64,000 nucleotides of DNA from Neorhodopirellula pilleata (GTDB taxonomy: Bacteria; Planctomycetota; Planctomycetia; Pirellulales; Pirellulaceae): positions 251,346-315,345 of the forward strand of contig NZ_SJPM01000002.1 in NCBI RefSeq assembly GCF_007859915.1. The letters run 5' to 3'. The notes beneath the pieces are model-generated. The model searched no databases, was not told the origin of the DNA, and saw only the letters and a program-made list of their open reading frames with translations. The position numbers and the translations under genes were made by a program. The stretch's first letter is position 1. Each line of letters starts with the position of its first letter. Below, piece after piece: positions 54,334 to 63,559 of the stretch.

Positions 54334-55299
54334 TTGAATCGCGACTCGGCATCGTCGGCCCACCCGCCATCGTCCGTCAGTCGATTGGGGATCGCCTGCG
54401 CGGTTTCCGCGCACACTCTCTGGGGACTGTTTCCCATCTACTGGCATCAGATCGAAGGAGCGGACTCGCTCGAGTTGGTGTGCCACCGCATCGTTTGGTC
54501 GTTCGTTTCGCTGGCAATCCTGTTACCGATCTTGATGCGAATGGGTTGGTGGGGCGGAGCGAGAACGGTGTTCGAGTCCTTGCGGCATCCCAAAGTTTGG
54601 TTGGTTTACAGTGCTGCGGCGTTGATGATTGGGATCAATTGGCTCGCGTTCATTTGGGCGGTCAATCACGGTCGGGTGCTCGAAGCTTCGTTAGGCTATT
54701 ACATCAATCCCTTGTGCAACGTCCTTCTGGGGGTGGTGGTCCTCGGGGAGCGGTTGAAAGTTTTGCAATGGATTGCCGTCGGGATCGCGGCCGTAGGGGT
54801 TGGGATCATGGCGGTGGGCAGCGGAGGGTTGCCGTGGGTGTCGGTTGCCATGGCGACCTCATTCGCTCTTTACGGCTTGGCGAAGAAGAAAGCCCATTTG
54901 CCCGTGCTCGTCGGCTTGATGCTCGAGGTCACGTTGTTGGTCATCCCGGCGGCGATCTATCTGGCGTTTCGATGGAACCATGGCGAGAGCGCGTTCCAGT
55001 TCGGTTCGACAAAAGTGACCGTGATGTTGTTGATGGCAGGGCTGGTCACGATCACTCCGCTGGCCTTATTCGCGGCCGCGGTGCGCCGCGTCGATCTATC
55101 ATTGATCGGGATCCTCCAGTACATCGGTCCGACACTGCAGTTTCTTGTCGGCGCGGTTTTGTACAACGAACCACTCGGTCAGAATCGACTCGTCGGGTTC
55201 GCGTTTGTCTGGATCGCACTGGTCCTCTTCGTGGCTGCCACCCACCGGTACTCTCGGCAAATGGTCACATCTTCCTGCCGTTTTGACACCCCGCCGTAA
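54334..55299 (+). CDS. rarD: RarD/EamA-type permease
   Basis: 321 residues from a TTG. About ten hydrophobic segments; GIACAVSAHTLWGLFPIYWHQI, HRIVWSFVSLAILL, LIGINWLAFIWAVNHGRVLE ASLGYYINPL-type blocks and ILQYIGPTLQFLVGAVLYNE match RarD of the drug/metabolite transporter superfamily. It is a cytoplasmic membrane exporter of unknown substrate; rarD in other bacteria is tied to chloramphenicol resistance only by name. It ends 272 bases before dnaK. Confidence 0.88.
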   Translation: MNRDSASSAHPPSSVSRLGIACAVSAHTLWGLFPIYWHQIEGADSLELVCHRIVWSFVSLAILLPILMRMGWWGGARTVFESLRHPKVWLVYSAAALMIGINWLAFIWAVNHGRVLEASLGYYINPLCNVLLGVVVLGERLKVLQWIAVGIAAVGVGIMAVGSGGLPWVSVAMATSFALYGLAKKKAHLPVLVGLMLEVTLLVIPAAIYLAFRWNHGESAFQFGSTKVTVMLLMAGLVTITPLALFAAAVRRVDLSLIGILQYIGPTLQFLVGAVLYNEPLGQNRLVGFAFVWIALVLFVAATHRYSRQMVTSSCRFDTPP

Positions 55300-55357
55300 T
55301 GGCCTGAGGAGGTGAAATCGGGCGTCTGCCAAAAAGACTTCCGGAAGATTCTTTGGC

Positions 55358-55378
55358 CGAAAAACGTCGCGTTTTTCG
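55358..55378 (+). terminator. Possible terminator hairpin after rarD
   Basis: Stem cgaaaaacg / cgtttttcg with a 3-base loop, 58 bases after the rarD stop, followed about 15 bases later by a T run (gcttttttcgg). It is weaker than the clpX and sigma-factor terminators but in the right place. Confidence 0.4.
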
Positions 55379-55571
55379 TAGTAAAACACTGCTTTTTTCG
55401 GGCTTGCCGTTTTGGCATCGGTGCCCTTGACGGCGCTCTGGCACAGTTCTTGCCTTCGTTAATCTGCACCGCGAATCCCTGACGAAATGGACTCGCCCAA
55501 GACATTTCAATCACTTCAAAATTTCACTCTGACACTCTTCTCGACTCAGCCCCACATAAGGAGAACCTTCC

Positions 55572-57503
55572 ATGGCACAAGGCGAAAAAATCATCGGTAT
55601 CGACCTCGGGACCACCAACAGCGTGGTCGCGATCATGGAAGGTAGCGAGCCCAAAGTTATCCCCAACCCCGAAGGCAACCGGATCACGCCGAGCGTGGTC
55701 GCGTTCACCGACAAACAAGAAACGATCGTCGGCGAGCCCGCACGACGCCAAGCGGTGACCAACCCCAAGCGGACCGTTTATTCGGCCAAGCGTTTCATGG
55801 GCCGTCGGCACAACGAAGTCGAATCGGAAGAAAAGATGGTGCCCTACGGCATCACTGGTGGTGCCGGTGACTATGTCAAAATCCAAGTCGGCGATTCGGA
55901 GTACACGCCCCAAGAAATCTCCGCCAAGATCCTTCGTAAGTTGAAGGAATCGGCCGAAGCTTACCTGGGCCATAAAGTCAACAAAGCCGTCATCACCGTG
56001 CCGGCTTACTTCAACGACGCACAGCGACAAGCGACCAAAGACGCGGGCCAAATCGCCGGTTTGGAAGTCGCCCGGATTATCAATGAACCGACCGCCGCCG
56101 CACTCGCCTATGGCCTCGATAAGAAGAAAGACGAAAGCATCATCGTCTTTGACCTCGGGGGCGGTACTTTCGACGTCTCGGTGCTCGAAGTCGCCGACAG
56201 TGGTGACGACGACAACGAAAGCCGTGTCTTCCAAGTCATCTCGACGTCCGGCGACACGCACCTCGGTGGTGACGACTTCGACGAAGCCCTGATTCACTAC
56301 GTCGCCGATCAGTTCAAGAAAGAAAACGGGATTGATTTGCGCAACGATGCGATGGCGTTGCAGCGATTGCAAGAAGCGTGTGAGAAGGCCAAGAAGGAAC
56401 TCAGCTCGTTGCCTGAGACCGATATCAACTTGCCGTTCATCACGATGGACGCGACGGGGCCGAAACACTTGACGATGAAGATCACTCGTTCGAAATTCGA
56501 AGAGCTGATCGACAAGTTGGTCGAACGTTGCCGAGGCCCCGTGCTCGACGCTCTCAAGGCCGCAGGCATGTCGCCTAGCGACATCGACGAGATCGTTTTG
56601 GTCGGCGGTAGCACGCGAGTGCCCAAGGTCCGCCAAACGGTTAAAGAAATCTTCGGCAAGGAACCTCACCAAGGCGTTAACCCGGACGAAGTGGTGGCGA
56701 TCGGTGCGGCGATCCAAGGCAGCGTTTTGGCGGGCGACCGGACTGACGTGCTGTTGCTCGACGTGACGCCACTGACCCTCGGGATCGAAACCGAAGGCGG
56801 CGTGATGACTCCGCTCGTCGAACGCAACACGACGGTGCCGGCTGAAAAGAAAAACGTCTTCTCGACCGCCGCCGACAATCAAACCGCCGTGACCGTCCGC
56901 GTGTTCCAAGGCGAACGTAAAATGGCCAACGCGAACCGTTTGCTCGCCGAGTTCAACCTGGAAGACATCCCACCGGCGCCTCGCGGCGTCCCGCAAATCG
57001 AAGTCAAGTTCGACATCGACCAGAACGGGATCCTGAGCGTGTCGGCTAAGGAACTCAAAACGGGCAAGGAGGCGCACGTCGAGATCAAAGACAGCGGCGC
57101 GTTGTCCGACGACGATATCGAACAAATGCGCAAAGACGCTGAAGCGAACGCCGAAGAAGACAAGCGGCAGTTCGAATTGGTCGAAGCCCGCAACAAGGTC
57201 AGCCAACAGGTTTACCAACTTGAAAAGCTGATGAACGAGAATGCCGACAAACTCTCCGACGACGACAAGGCTCCGATGAACGCCGCGATCGATAAGGTCA
57301 AGAAAGCGTCCGAAGGGGAAGACTTGGCCGCCATCAAGTCGGCTTCGGATGAACTCGACGCCGCCTCGCAAGCGTTCAGCAAAGTGCTGTACGAGAAATC
57401 CGAAGCGGCCGGTGGAGCTGACGCCGAAGGCAAAGCCGCCGGAGCTGCCAAGGGCGGTGACGACGACGACGCCATCGACGCCGAATTCGAAGTCAAAGAG
57501 TGA
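55572..57503 (+). CDS. dnaK: Chaperone DnaK (Hsp70)
   Basis: 643 residues, normal length. AAGGAG lies eight bases before the ATG. Motifs: [18 protein letters not shown] (phosphate 1), [15 protein letters not shown] (phosphate 2), [16 protein letters not shown] (adenosine), then the substrate-binding domain and a C-terminal Ala/Gly-rich tail ending [10 protein letters not shown] in place of EEVDKK. It folds and rescues proteins with ATP, with DnaJ and GrpE (not in the window). ClpB directly downstream makes a disaggregation pair. No CIRCE element was seen upstream. Confidence 0.97.
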   Translation: MAQGEKIIGIDLGTTNSVVAIMEGSEPKVIPNPEGNRITPSVVAFTDKQETIVGEPARRQAVTNPKRTVYSAKRFMGRRHNEVESEEKMVPYGITGGAGDYVKIQVGDSEYTPQEISAKILRKLKESAEAYLGHKVNKAVITVPAYFNDAQRQATKDAGQIAGLEVARIINEPTAAALAYGLDKKKDESIIVFDLGGGTFDVSVLEVADSGDDDNESRVFQVISTSGDTHLGGDDFDEALIHYVADQFKKENGIDLRNDAMALQRLQEACEKAKKELSSLPETDINLPFITMDATGPKHLTMKITRSKFEELIDKLVERCRGPVLDALKAAGMSPSDIDEIVLVGGSTRVPKVRQTVKEIFGKEPHQGVNPDEVVAIGAAIQGSVLAGDRTDVLLLDVTPLTLGIETEGGVMTPLVERNTTVPAEKKNVFSTAADNQTAVTVRVFQGERKMANANRLLAEFNLEDIPPAPRGVPQIEVKFDIDQNGILSVSAKELKTGKEAHVEIKDSGALSDDDIEQMRKDAEANAEEDKRQFELVEARNKVSQQVYQLEKLMNENADKLSDDDKAPMNAAIDKVKKASEGEDLAAIKSASDELDAASQAFSKVLYEKSEAAGGADAEGKAAGAAKGGDDDDAIDAEFEVKE

Positions 57504-57616
57504 TGCCTTTGGCATCGGCTTTTGGCGATTAGCTGTTAGCTTTTGGCTTTTAATGCAACCTACGGCGAGTCTTGCGATGCCTTCCGGCATCCCAAGTGCT
57601 CGCCTTTTTTCTGCCT

Positions 57617-57672
57617 ACTCACCACTCACCACTCACCACTCACCACTCACCACTCTTCACTCTTCACTCTTC
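57617..57672. repeat. 7-bp tandem repeat in the clpB leader
   Basis: Five perfect units of actcacc (57617-57651) followed by three of actcttc (57652-57672), ending 17 bases before the clpB start codon. The period of seven would shift frame if translated. The leader mRNA has almost no G, so no Shine-Dalgarno sequence is present. Confidence 0.92.
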
Positions 57673-57689
57673 ACTCATCAAGCTCCCCC

Positions 57690-60326
57690 ATGGCTTTTCG
57701 ACCCGACAAACTGACTACCCAAGCCCAACAGACCGTTGCCGAAGCACAGGCTCAAGCGACTGCGGCTGGGAACGCGGAGATCAGCCCGCTGCATTTGCTC
57801 GCCGCCGCGCTCGGTCAATCCGGCGGGATTACCAAACCGTTGCTCGAAAAGCTGAACGTCGATACCAAGGCGCTACAGTCTTTACTCGGTAGTGAGTTGG
57901 AAAAGCTTCCGCGTTCGAGCGGAGGCGGAGCGCCTCGGGTCAGTTCGAAGTTGCAGCAAGTCTTGCAAGCGGCCGATGAAGCGGCCACTTCGCTGAAGGA
58001 CGAGTACATCAGCACCGAGCATCTGCTGCTCGGCATCGTCCGGATCGATAACAAAGCGAACAATCTTTTAAAACTTTCCGGAGTCACGGCCGATGACGTG
58101 CTCAAGGCGACCAGCGAGATTCGCGGTTCCGCTCGGGTCACTGATCCGAACGCCGAGTCAACCTACCAAGCACTCGAAAAGTATGGGATCGATCTGACCC
58201 ATTTGGCTCAAGCAGGCAAGCTGGATCCCGTGATCGGTCGCGACAACGAGATCCGCCGCGTGATTCAAGTCCTCTCGCGACGAACCAAGAACAACCCGGT
58301 TTTGATCGGGCAACCGGGCGTTGGTAAAACCGCCATCGCCGAAGGACTCGCCTTGCGGATCTTCGAAGGCGACGTTCCGCAAAGCCTCAAAGGCAAACGA
58401 GTGATCTCGCTGGATATGGGTGCGTTGGTCGCCGGGGCGAAGTTCCGCGGCGATTTCGAAGAACGTTTGAAGGCTGTATTGCGCGAGGTCAAAGATTCGG
58501 GAGGCAACGTGGTACTGTTCATCGACGAATTGCACCTCGTCGTCGGAGCCGGCAATGCCGAAGGTTCCGCCGACGCGGCCAATTTGCTCAAGCCCGAACT
58601 CGCCCGGGGGGCGCTGCGTTGCATCGGAGCCACCACGCTGGACGAGTATCGGCAACACATCGAAAAGGACGCGGCTTTGGAGCGGAGGTTCCAACCCGTC
58701 TTCGTTGGTGAACCGAATTTAGAAGATACGATCGCGATCCTCCGTGGTTTGAAGTCGCGATACGAATCGCACCACGGCGTGCGGATCACCGACAGTGCCC
58801 TCGTGGCTGCGGCCAATTTGTCGACTCGATACATCGCCGATCGGTTCTTGCCCGACAAAGCGATCGACTTGATCGACGAGGCCGCCAGTCGTTTGGCGAT
58901 GGAGAAGGAATCGGTGCCCGAACCGATCGATCGCTTGCAACGACGTTTACGCCAATTGGAGTTGGCTCATCGCCAGCTCGTCGACGAAGAAGAAGCTTCG
59001 GCCGTCGACAAACGCGAAGACGTCGAAACCGAAATAGAAGAGATCCAGCGTGAACTCGCTTCGCTGCGTGAGCAATGGGAAGCCGAGAAGATGGGCCTCG
59101 ACGATGTGCAATCGATTCGTCAAGAAGCCGATTCGTTGCAACATCAATTCGCCAAGTTGGATTCCGAGGCCAAAGAAAAACAACTTCGCGGCGAAAGTCC
59201 CGAGGACATTTATCGTGAGATGTTGACCGTCCAACAGCGGTTGCGTTCGCTTCAGGAACGGATCGATCAAGCCGAACAGAATGATGCGAAACAGACGACT
59301 GAAAAGTCGGAGACATCCGAACGGCGATTGCTGCGCAAAGAAGTTACCGAAGAGGAAATCGCCGAAGTCGTCAGCGCTTGGACGGGCGTGCCGGTGTCAC
59401 GGATGATGGAGACCGAACGTGCGAAGTTGCTCGTCATGGAAGAGCGTCTGCATACCCGTGTCGTGGGTCAAGACGAAGCCGTCACGGCCGTCTCCGATGC
59501 GGTTCGACGATCCCGCAGCGGACTGCAAGACCCCCATCGCCCGATCGGTTCGTTCTTGTTCCTCGGTCCGACCGGTGTTGGAAAAACGGAACTCTGCAAG
59601 GCACTCGCGGAAGTCATGTTCGACGATGATTCCGCGATGGTTCGCATCGACATGAGTGAATTCATGGAACGGCACAGCGTTTCACGGTTGATCGGCGCGC
59701 CTCCCGGATATGTCGGCTACGAAGAAGGCGGCAAGTTAACCGAAGCGATTCGCCGTCGGCCTTATGCGGTGATCTTGCTCGACGAGATGGAAAAAGCGCA
59801 CCCCGATGTGTTCAACATCTTGTTACAAGTCCTCGACGACGGGCGATTGACCGACGGTCACGGACGCACGGTCGATTTCACCAACGCGGTGATCGTGATG
59901 ACCAGCAACGTGGGCAGCCAAGTGATCCAACGCGTCACCGACGAAGGCGGCGACGAAGAGGAAATGCGAGCGGCCGTTCAAGAGGCGCTCAAGGCGAGGT
60001 TCCTGCCCGAGTTTCTCAACCGGATCGATGACATCGTTATCTTCCATCCGCTGCAGGCCGAACAGATCAGCCGCATCGTCGAGTTGCAGTTGGAAGAACT
60101 CAAAAAACGCTTGGCGCAAAACGATTTAATTTTGGAAATCACGCAAGCGGCGATCGACGAGATCGCGCAAGTCGGATACGACCCCGCCTACGGGGCAAGG
60201 CCGCTGAAGCGGGTCATCCAACGAGAGGTCCAAAACCCGCTGGCAACGTCGCTGCTCAAGAACAGCTACCCGGCCGGATCCACGATCCAAGTCGATTACA
60301 ACGGAACCGACTTTATCTTCAAGTGA
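57690..60326 (+). CDS. clpB: ATP-dependent chaperone ClpB
   Basis: 878 residues from the ATG at 57690 ([13 protein letters not shown]); longer in-frame starts run through the tandem repeat and are not credible. Clp N-domain (1-150), first AAA+ with [15 protein letters not shown] and [15 protein letters not shown], then a long coiled coil (about 410-530, [26 protein letters not shown] type) that marks ClpB rather than ClpA or ClpC, then second AAA+ with [20 protein letters not shown] and [18 protein letters not shown]. With DnaK it dissolves protein aggregates. It lies 186 bases downstream of dnaK. Confidence 0.96.
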   Translation: MAFRPDKLTTQAQQTVAEAQAQATAAGNAEISPLHLLAAALGQSGGITKPLLEKLNVDTKALQSLLGSELEKLPRSSGGGAPRVSSKLQQVLQAADEAATSLKDEYISTEHLLLGIVRIDNKANNLLKLSGVTADDVLKATSEIRGSARVTDPNAESTYQALEKYGIDLTHLAQAGKLDPVIGRDNEIRRVIQVLSRRTKNNPVLIGQPGVGKTAIAEGLALRIFEGDVPQSLKGKRVISLDMGALVAGAKFRGDFEERLKAVLREVKDSGGNVVLFIDELHLVVGAGNAEGSADAANLLKPELARGALRCIGATTLDEYRQHIEKDAALERRFQPVFVGEPNLEDTIAILRGLKSRYESHHGVRITDSALVAAANLSTRYIADRFLPDKAIDLIDEAASRLAMEKESVPEPIDRLQRRLRQLELAHRQLVDEEEASAVDKREDVETEIEEIQRELASLREQWEAEKMGLDDVQSIRQEADSLQHQFAKLDSEAKEKQLRGESPEDIYREMLTVQQRLRSLQERIDQAEQNDAKQTTEKSETSERRLLRKEVTEEEIAEVVSAWTGVPVSRMMETERAKLLVMEERLHTRVVGQDEAVTAVSDAVRRSRSGLQDPHRPIGSFLFLGPTGVGKTELCKALAEVMFDDDSAMVRIDMSEFMERHSVSRLIGAPPGYVGYEEGGKLTEAIRRRPYAVILLDEMEKAHPDVFNILLQVLDDGRLTDGHGRTVDFTNAVIVMTSNVGSQVIQRVTDEGGDEEEMRAAVQEALKARFLPEFLNRIDDIVIFHPLQAEQISRIVELQLEELKKRLAQNDLILEITQAAIDEIAQVGYDPAYGARPLKRVIQREVQNPLATSLLKNSYPAGSTIQVDYNGTDFIFK

Positions 60327-60332
60327 ATGAAG

Positions 60333-60369
60333 TAGGCTGGGTCGAAGCCGCTTCGGCGTAGACCCGGCA
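60333..60369. repeat. Single arm of the taggctgggt...acccggca repeat
   Basis: taggctgggtcgaagccgctt ... gacccggca matches the left arms at 175-212 and 21902-21938. No inverted partner is near. It lies between the convergent clpB and Uma2-like genes, and its short gaagccgcttcggc stem may aid termination. Confidence 0.75.
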
Positions 60370-60374
60370 TTTCG

Positions 60375-60992
60375 TTACCGCGACGTACCGAGCTGCATGA
60401 CTTGGGAAACATCGATCATCAATGCGGGCAGCAGGACGCTGCTTGCCGTGTCGCCGGGTCGGAACTCGCCGTGTACGCGATAGGCGTTTTCGTCAAGCAC
60501 CAAAACCGTGACGCGTTCCTGTTCGGGGTCGACGATCCAGTATTCAGGGATGCCGGCCCGCGCGTAGTCGCGACGTTTGTCTTCGTAATCACGCCGAGCC
60601 GCCTCGACGCCTTCGCTGACCACTTCCATCGCGAGATCGACACGGCTCGGATAACCCCTTGGGTCTTGCGGCTCACTGCCGGGTGCAAAATACATGACAT
60701 CGGGTTCACGGATATTCTGTTCGAATAGCCGGATGGGCAGAGGGGCATCGAGGACCTCTCCAAACCCACCCGACGCTGATTCGACGGCACGGACCAAAAA
60801 CTTCACGATGAGTTGGTGCAGCCAAGTTGGCATCGGGAGGACCTCGAGATTTCCATCGACCAGTTCGATCAAACGATTGCCGTGCAGAGCAAAAAACTCA
60901 TTCTCGGTCCACTCACCCTGCGGTGGAAACAAGTGCGCAACCGCCCAGGTCGGTTCGGGTGCGAGCGGTCGAGAACTTGGAAGTGAAGACAT
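60375..60992 (-). CDS. Uma2 family (DUF820) PD-(D/E)xK nuclease-like protein
   Basis: 205 residues. NRLIELVDGNLEVLPMPTWLHQ, REPDVMYFAPGS (catalytic Asp), DLAMEVVSE (Glu) and DYEDKRRDYARAGIPEYWIVDPE (with Lys) follow the Uma2 restriction-endonuclease-like fold. These genes are very abundant in cyanobacteria and planctomycetes and their biological role is not known. It is alone; the promoter side faces the 61.1-61.5 kb repeat block. Confidence 0.9.
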   Translation of the reverse strand: MSSLPSSRPLAPEPTWAVAHLFPPQGEWTENEFFALHGNRLIELVDGNLEVLPMPTWLHQLIVKFLVRAVESASGGFGEVLDAPLPIRLFEQNIREPDVMYFAPGSEPQDPRGYPSRVDLAMEVVSEGVEAARRDYEDKRRDYARAGIPEYWIVDPEQERVTVLVLDENAYRVHGEFRPGDTASSVLLPALMIDVSQVMQLGTSR

Positions 60993-61145
60993 ATTCGACT
61001 CCTTGAAACGAGACGGAGGTGGTTGCTGCCACTGTCACCCAAGTTTACTCCAATGCCTTGGCACAGGGTAGATTTGTCGGCAAAGGCTTCTCGGCACTCG
61101 CCGTTTTCTAGGCGATGAGATAAGGTGACCGGTAGCGAAACTCGC

Positions 61146-61486
61146 CTAGTGCTTCGTCTAAATTTAAATTCAGGGTTAGTGAAGTGAGCCGACGACGCTA
61201 GCGGGCTGTTGATTTAATCAGCCGTACCGCGTTAGCGGCGGTTAACTGGACGCCAACCGGGGCTAACGCCCATCGGCTAATTGTTGTCATTCGGTATGCG
61301 ACTAAATCAACAAGCCGCTAGCGGCGTGTTGATTTAATCGTAACCCGAAGCGTGAGCGAGGGATTCATCACCATTAAGTCCTTTGTATGTATCCCTCGCT
61401 CACGCTTCGGGTTTCGATGAGGACTAAATCAACAGCCCGCTAGCGCGTTCGGCTCACGTTAAAATTAAATTTTGACGAAGCACTAG
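61146..61486. repeat. Three-level nested inverted-repeat block
   Basis: Outermost arms ctagtgcttcgtc (61146-61158) and gacgaagcactag (61474-61486). Inside are two units bounded by gctagcgg..tgttgattta arms: unit 1 (61197-61216 with 61303-61322) holds a gttagcgg/ccaaccggggctaacgcc stem, unit 2 (61317-61336 with 61425-61444) holds the aacccgaagcgtgagcgagg palindrome with perfect 22-bp arms (61342-61363 and 61392-61413). The two units share the bases 61317-61322. No gene is present. Confidence 0.88.
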
Positions 61487-61556
61487 AGATCCGGTTTGAA
61501 GTCTTCGCGACTTCCGCTAAAGCTCAAACTCTGTGACAATTTGAAATAAACCACTG

Positions 61557-61675
61557 GTGCTTTGTTCCAACGTTAAGTTTGGCATATCGTGGCACGGCGG
61601 TCCCCGCCGTGTTTCATGGTGGAGACCACCGTGCCACGTTGATAGGCACCCAAAAATCAAGTTGGAACAAAGCAC
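61557..61675. repeat. Inverted-repeat element abutting the dehydrogenase gene
   Basis: Perfect 15-bp outer arms (gtgctttgttccaac 61557-61571; gttggaacaaagcac 61661-61675) enclose an imperfect 24-bp stem cgtggcacggcggtccccgc (from 61588) / its counterpart to 61638 with four differences that still pair as G-U. The right end is only nine bases before the ATG of the dehydrogenase gene. Confidence 0.9.
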
Positions 61676-61684
61676 ACGGATCGC

Positions 61685-62599
61685 ATGAAAATCACCATCG
61701 TTGGTACCGGACGCGTTGGATCGGCGATCGCTTTTGCGTTGACAATCAACCCATTGGCGAGTGAGTTGGTGTTGGTCAATCGGACCCGCGATCGGGCCGA
61801 AGGCGATGCGTTGGATTTGTCCCACGCATCGGCGATGCAGAACAGTAATATGCTGATTCGGGCCGGCGACATCGCCGACTCGGCCGGCAGCGACGTGATC
61901 GTGTTCACCGCGTCCGCACCGATCGAAGGACTCGGCGAGACCAAAACACGGTTGGACATGGCGGTGAACAATTTGCCGCTGTTGAAGGAATGGATTCCCG
62001 CGATGGTGGATGTCAGTCCCGATGCGATCATCATTATGGTGACCAACCCGGTCGACGCGCTGACGTATGCGACATTGCAAATATCAGGACTTCCGACCGG
62101 TCGCGTGATCGGGACGGGTACTTTGGTCGACAGCGTTCGATATCGATCGTTGTTGTCCGCCGAGTTGGGAATCCATAACGAAGACATTCGTGCCTACATC
62201 CTTGGCGAGCACGGCGACACCCAATTTGCTGCTCATTCGTTTGCTATGACCGGTGGCGAGCGGTTCTATCCCAGTGACATGTCGCGGCGGTTGTTCGAGC
62301 AAACGGTCTCGATGGGTTACGAAGTCTATCGCCTCAAAGGCCACACTTGCTATGGGATCGCGTTGGCCACGATGACGATTCTCGACAGCATCGCGTACGA
62401 CTTGCGACATACGATGCCGGTCAGTGTGCTAATTGAAGACTACTTGGACATTCGCGATGTGTGCTTATCGCTTCCCGCCGTCGTGGGCCGAGCCGGTGTG
62501 ACTCGTGTCCTTCGTCCCAACCTCAACGACGACGAACAAGCCTCATTCCGGCACTGCGCGTCGGTCGTTCGACGCACGATCGATCAAATGGATCTTTAA
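61685..62599 (+). CDS. L-lactate/malate dehydrogenase family protein
   Basis: 304 residues. GTGRVGSAIAFAL (7-19) is the NAD-binding loop, GDALDLSHA follows, IIIMVTNPVDALTY (116-128) and YILGEHGDTQF with catalytic His176 are family marks; Asp/Arg residues of the active loop are in ETKTRLDMA. The residue that normally is Asp at the end of the second strand is Asn (LVLVNRTRD), which weakens the usual NAD preference. Malate versus lactate cannot be settled. It has no ribosome-binding site because an inverted repeat ends nine bases before the ATG. Confidence 0.88.
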   Translation: MKITIVGTGRVGSAIAFALTINPLASELVLVNRTRDRAEGDALDLSHASAMQNSNMLIRAGDIADSAGSDVIVFTASAPIEGLGETKTRLDMAVNNLPLLKEWIPAMVDVSPDAIIIMVTNPVDALTYATLQISGLPTGRVIGTGTLVDSVRYRSLLSAELGIHNEDIRAYILGEHGDTQFAAHSFAMTGGERFYPSDMSRRLFEQTVSMGYEVYRLKGHTCYGIALATMTILDSIAYDLRHTMPVSVLIEDYLDIRDVCLSLPAVVGRAGVTRVLRPNLNDDEQASFRHCASVVRRTIDQMDL

Positions 62600-62611
62600 G
62601 CCCGCCCGCTA

Positions 62612-63358
62612 TTATTTCCCGAACGTACTTTGAATTAAGACGAGCAGTTCGCCTTCGTTGTCATTGGGTTCGATGTCAAACATCCGCATGTAGAGTTTGC
62701 CGCTATTGTTGGCCACGAACTCGGTGCCCGATTCCAATCGCATCGGTTTGGCTTCGGCCAGTTCCGACGGGCCGGAAACGATTGTGGCGATTAAGGTTCC
62801 AAAGCGAATTCGATCGTCGTGAGGACGCATGTCTTTGGGGATATCGATACCCTCGGCCCCCGATTCGATGACCACTTTCCACACGCCTTTGACTTCGACT
62901 TTAACAGGCATCCCGGCGGTCAGAACGACGCCGGAATCTTGCCAAGTTTGATCGGCTAAGACTTTCACGATCTTGCGGTCTTGCGATGTTTGGTACGTCA
63001 ACACTCGGGCCAATCCTTGATTGCCACCGGCATAATCGGGAACCAAACGGACGATCGATTGGTAGGCTTCGCGGGCTTGGTCGAATTGTTTCTTGCGTTC
63101 ATATTCCATCGCCAATTTCTCGGTCTTGGTAATGAATTCGCGATGCAAACTTTGTAGCTGCGGGTCGTCGGGCATGCCCGATTCGCTGGTCGCGATCTGA
63201 CGCAATTTTCGCTGCATCGCTTCTTGTTGTTGCTCGACCTGCTGCATTTGTTTCTGCATTTTGGCTCGGGCTGTTTGAGCGAAGGCGGTCGGCCCGGTTG
63301 CCCAACCGGCGATCGACAAAGTGATTATGATTAGCCAACTTCGACCAAACGGATTCAT
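62612..63358 (-). CDS. Secreted coiled-coil protein with PA-IL-like C-terminal domain
   Basis: 248 residues from the ATG at 63358 (MNPFGRSWLIIITLSIAGWA, signal peptide to about 28). A Gln-rich coiled coil (about 30-65: KMQKQMQQVEQQQEAMQRKL) is followed by a short helical repeat (KQFDQAREAYQSIVRLVPDYAGG, TPR-like), then a beta-rich domain (about 130-248: VKVEVKGVWKVV, GTLIATIVSG, GKLYMRMFDIEPNDNEGELLVLI) that resembles lectin PA-IL-like/YdjM-type sandwiches. Role unknown. It faces the dehydrogenase gene with a 12-base gap. Confidence 0.75.
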   Translation of the reverse strand: MNPFGRSWLIIITLSIAGWATGPTAFAQTARAKMQKQMQQVEQQQEAMQRKLRQIATSESGMPDDPQLQSLHREFITKTEKLAMEYERKKQFDQAREAYQSIVRLVPDYAGGNQGLARVLTYQTSQDRKIVKVLADQTWQDSGVVLTAGMPVKVEVKGVWKVVIESGAEGIDIPKDMRPHDDRIRFGTLIATIVSGPSELAEAKPMRLESGTEFVANNSGKLYMRMFDIEPNDNEGELLVLIQSTFGK

Positions 63359-63559
63359 GATGGACTCGTACGTAGAAAAAAGTGGGGTGATCGGCACGCC
63401 AATGATAATCGAATGAAACCGGTCAGGATTCGCATCCGAGGGGAATTTGGCGGCCTGCAACGAGTATGTTAGCAAAAACGGCGAGCTTGTTGCCCATGAC
63501 GGGTGTGATTACTCTTGCACGACACGAATTGCTCCCACGAATCGAACACCTAGGTTGCC

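Noticed and set aside
55300..55571. CIRCE or other heat-shock operator upstream of dnaK
   Set aside because: I looked for TTAGCACTC-N9-GAGTGCTAA and a close match is not there.
55524..57590. 688-codon open frame antisense to dnaK
   Set aside because: It is the mirror of a GC-rich, codon-biased gene; the sense strand is unambiguous dnaK, and the antisense product is low in similarity to anything recognisable.
57617..57672. Possible CRISPR-like array
   Set aside because: Units are 7 bases with no spacers; it is a simple tandem repeat.
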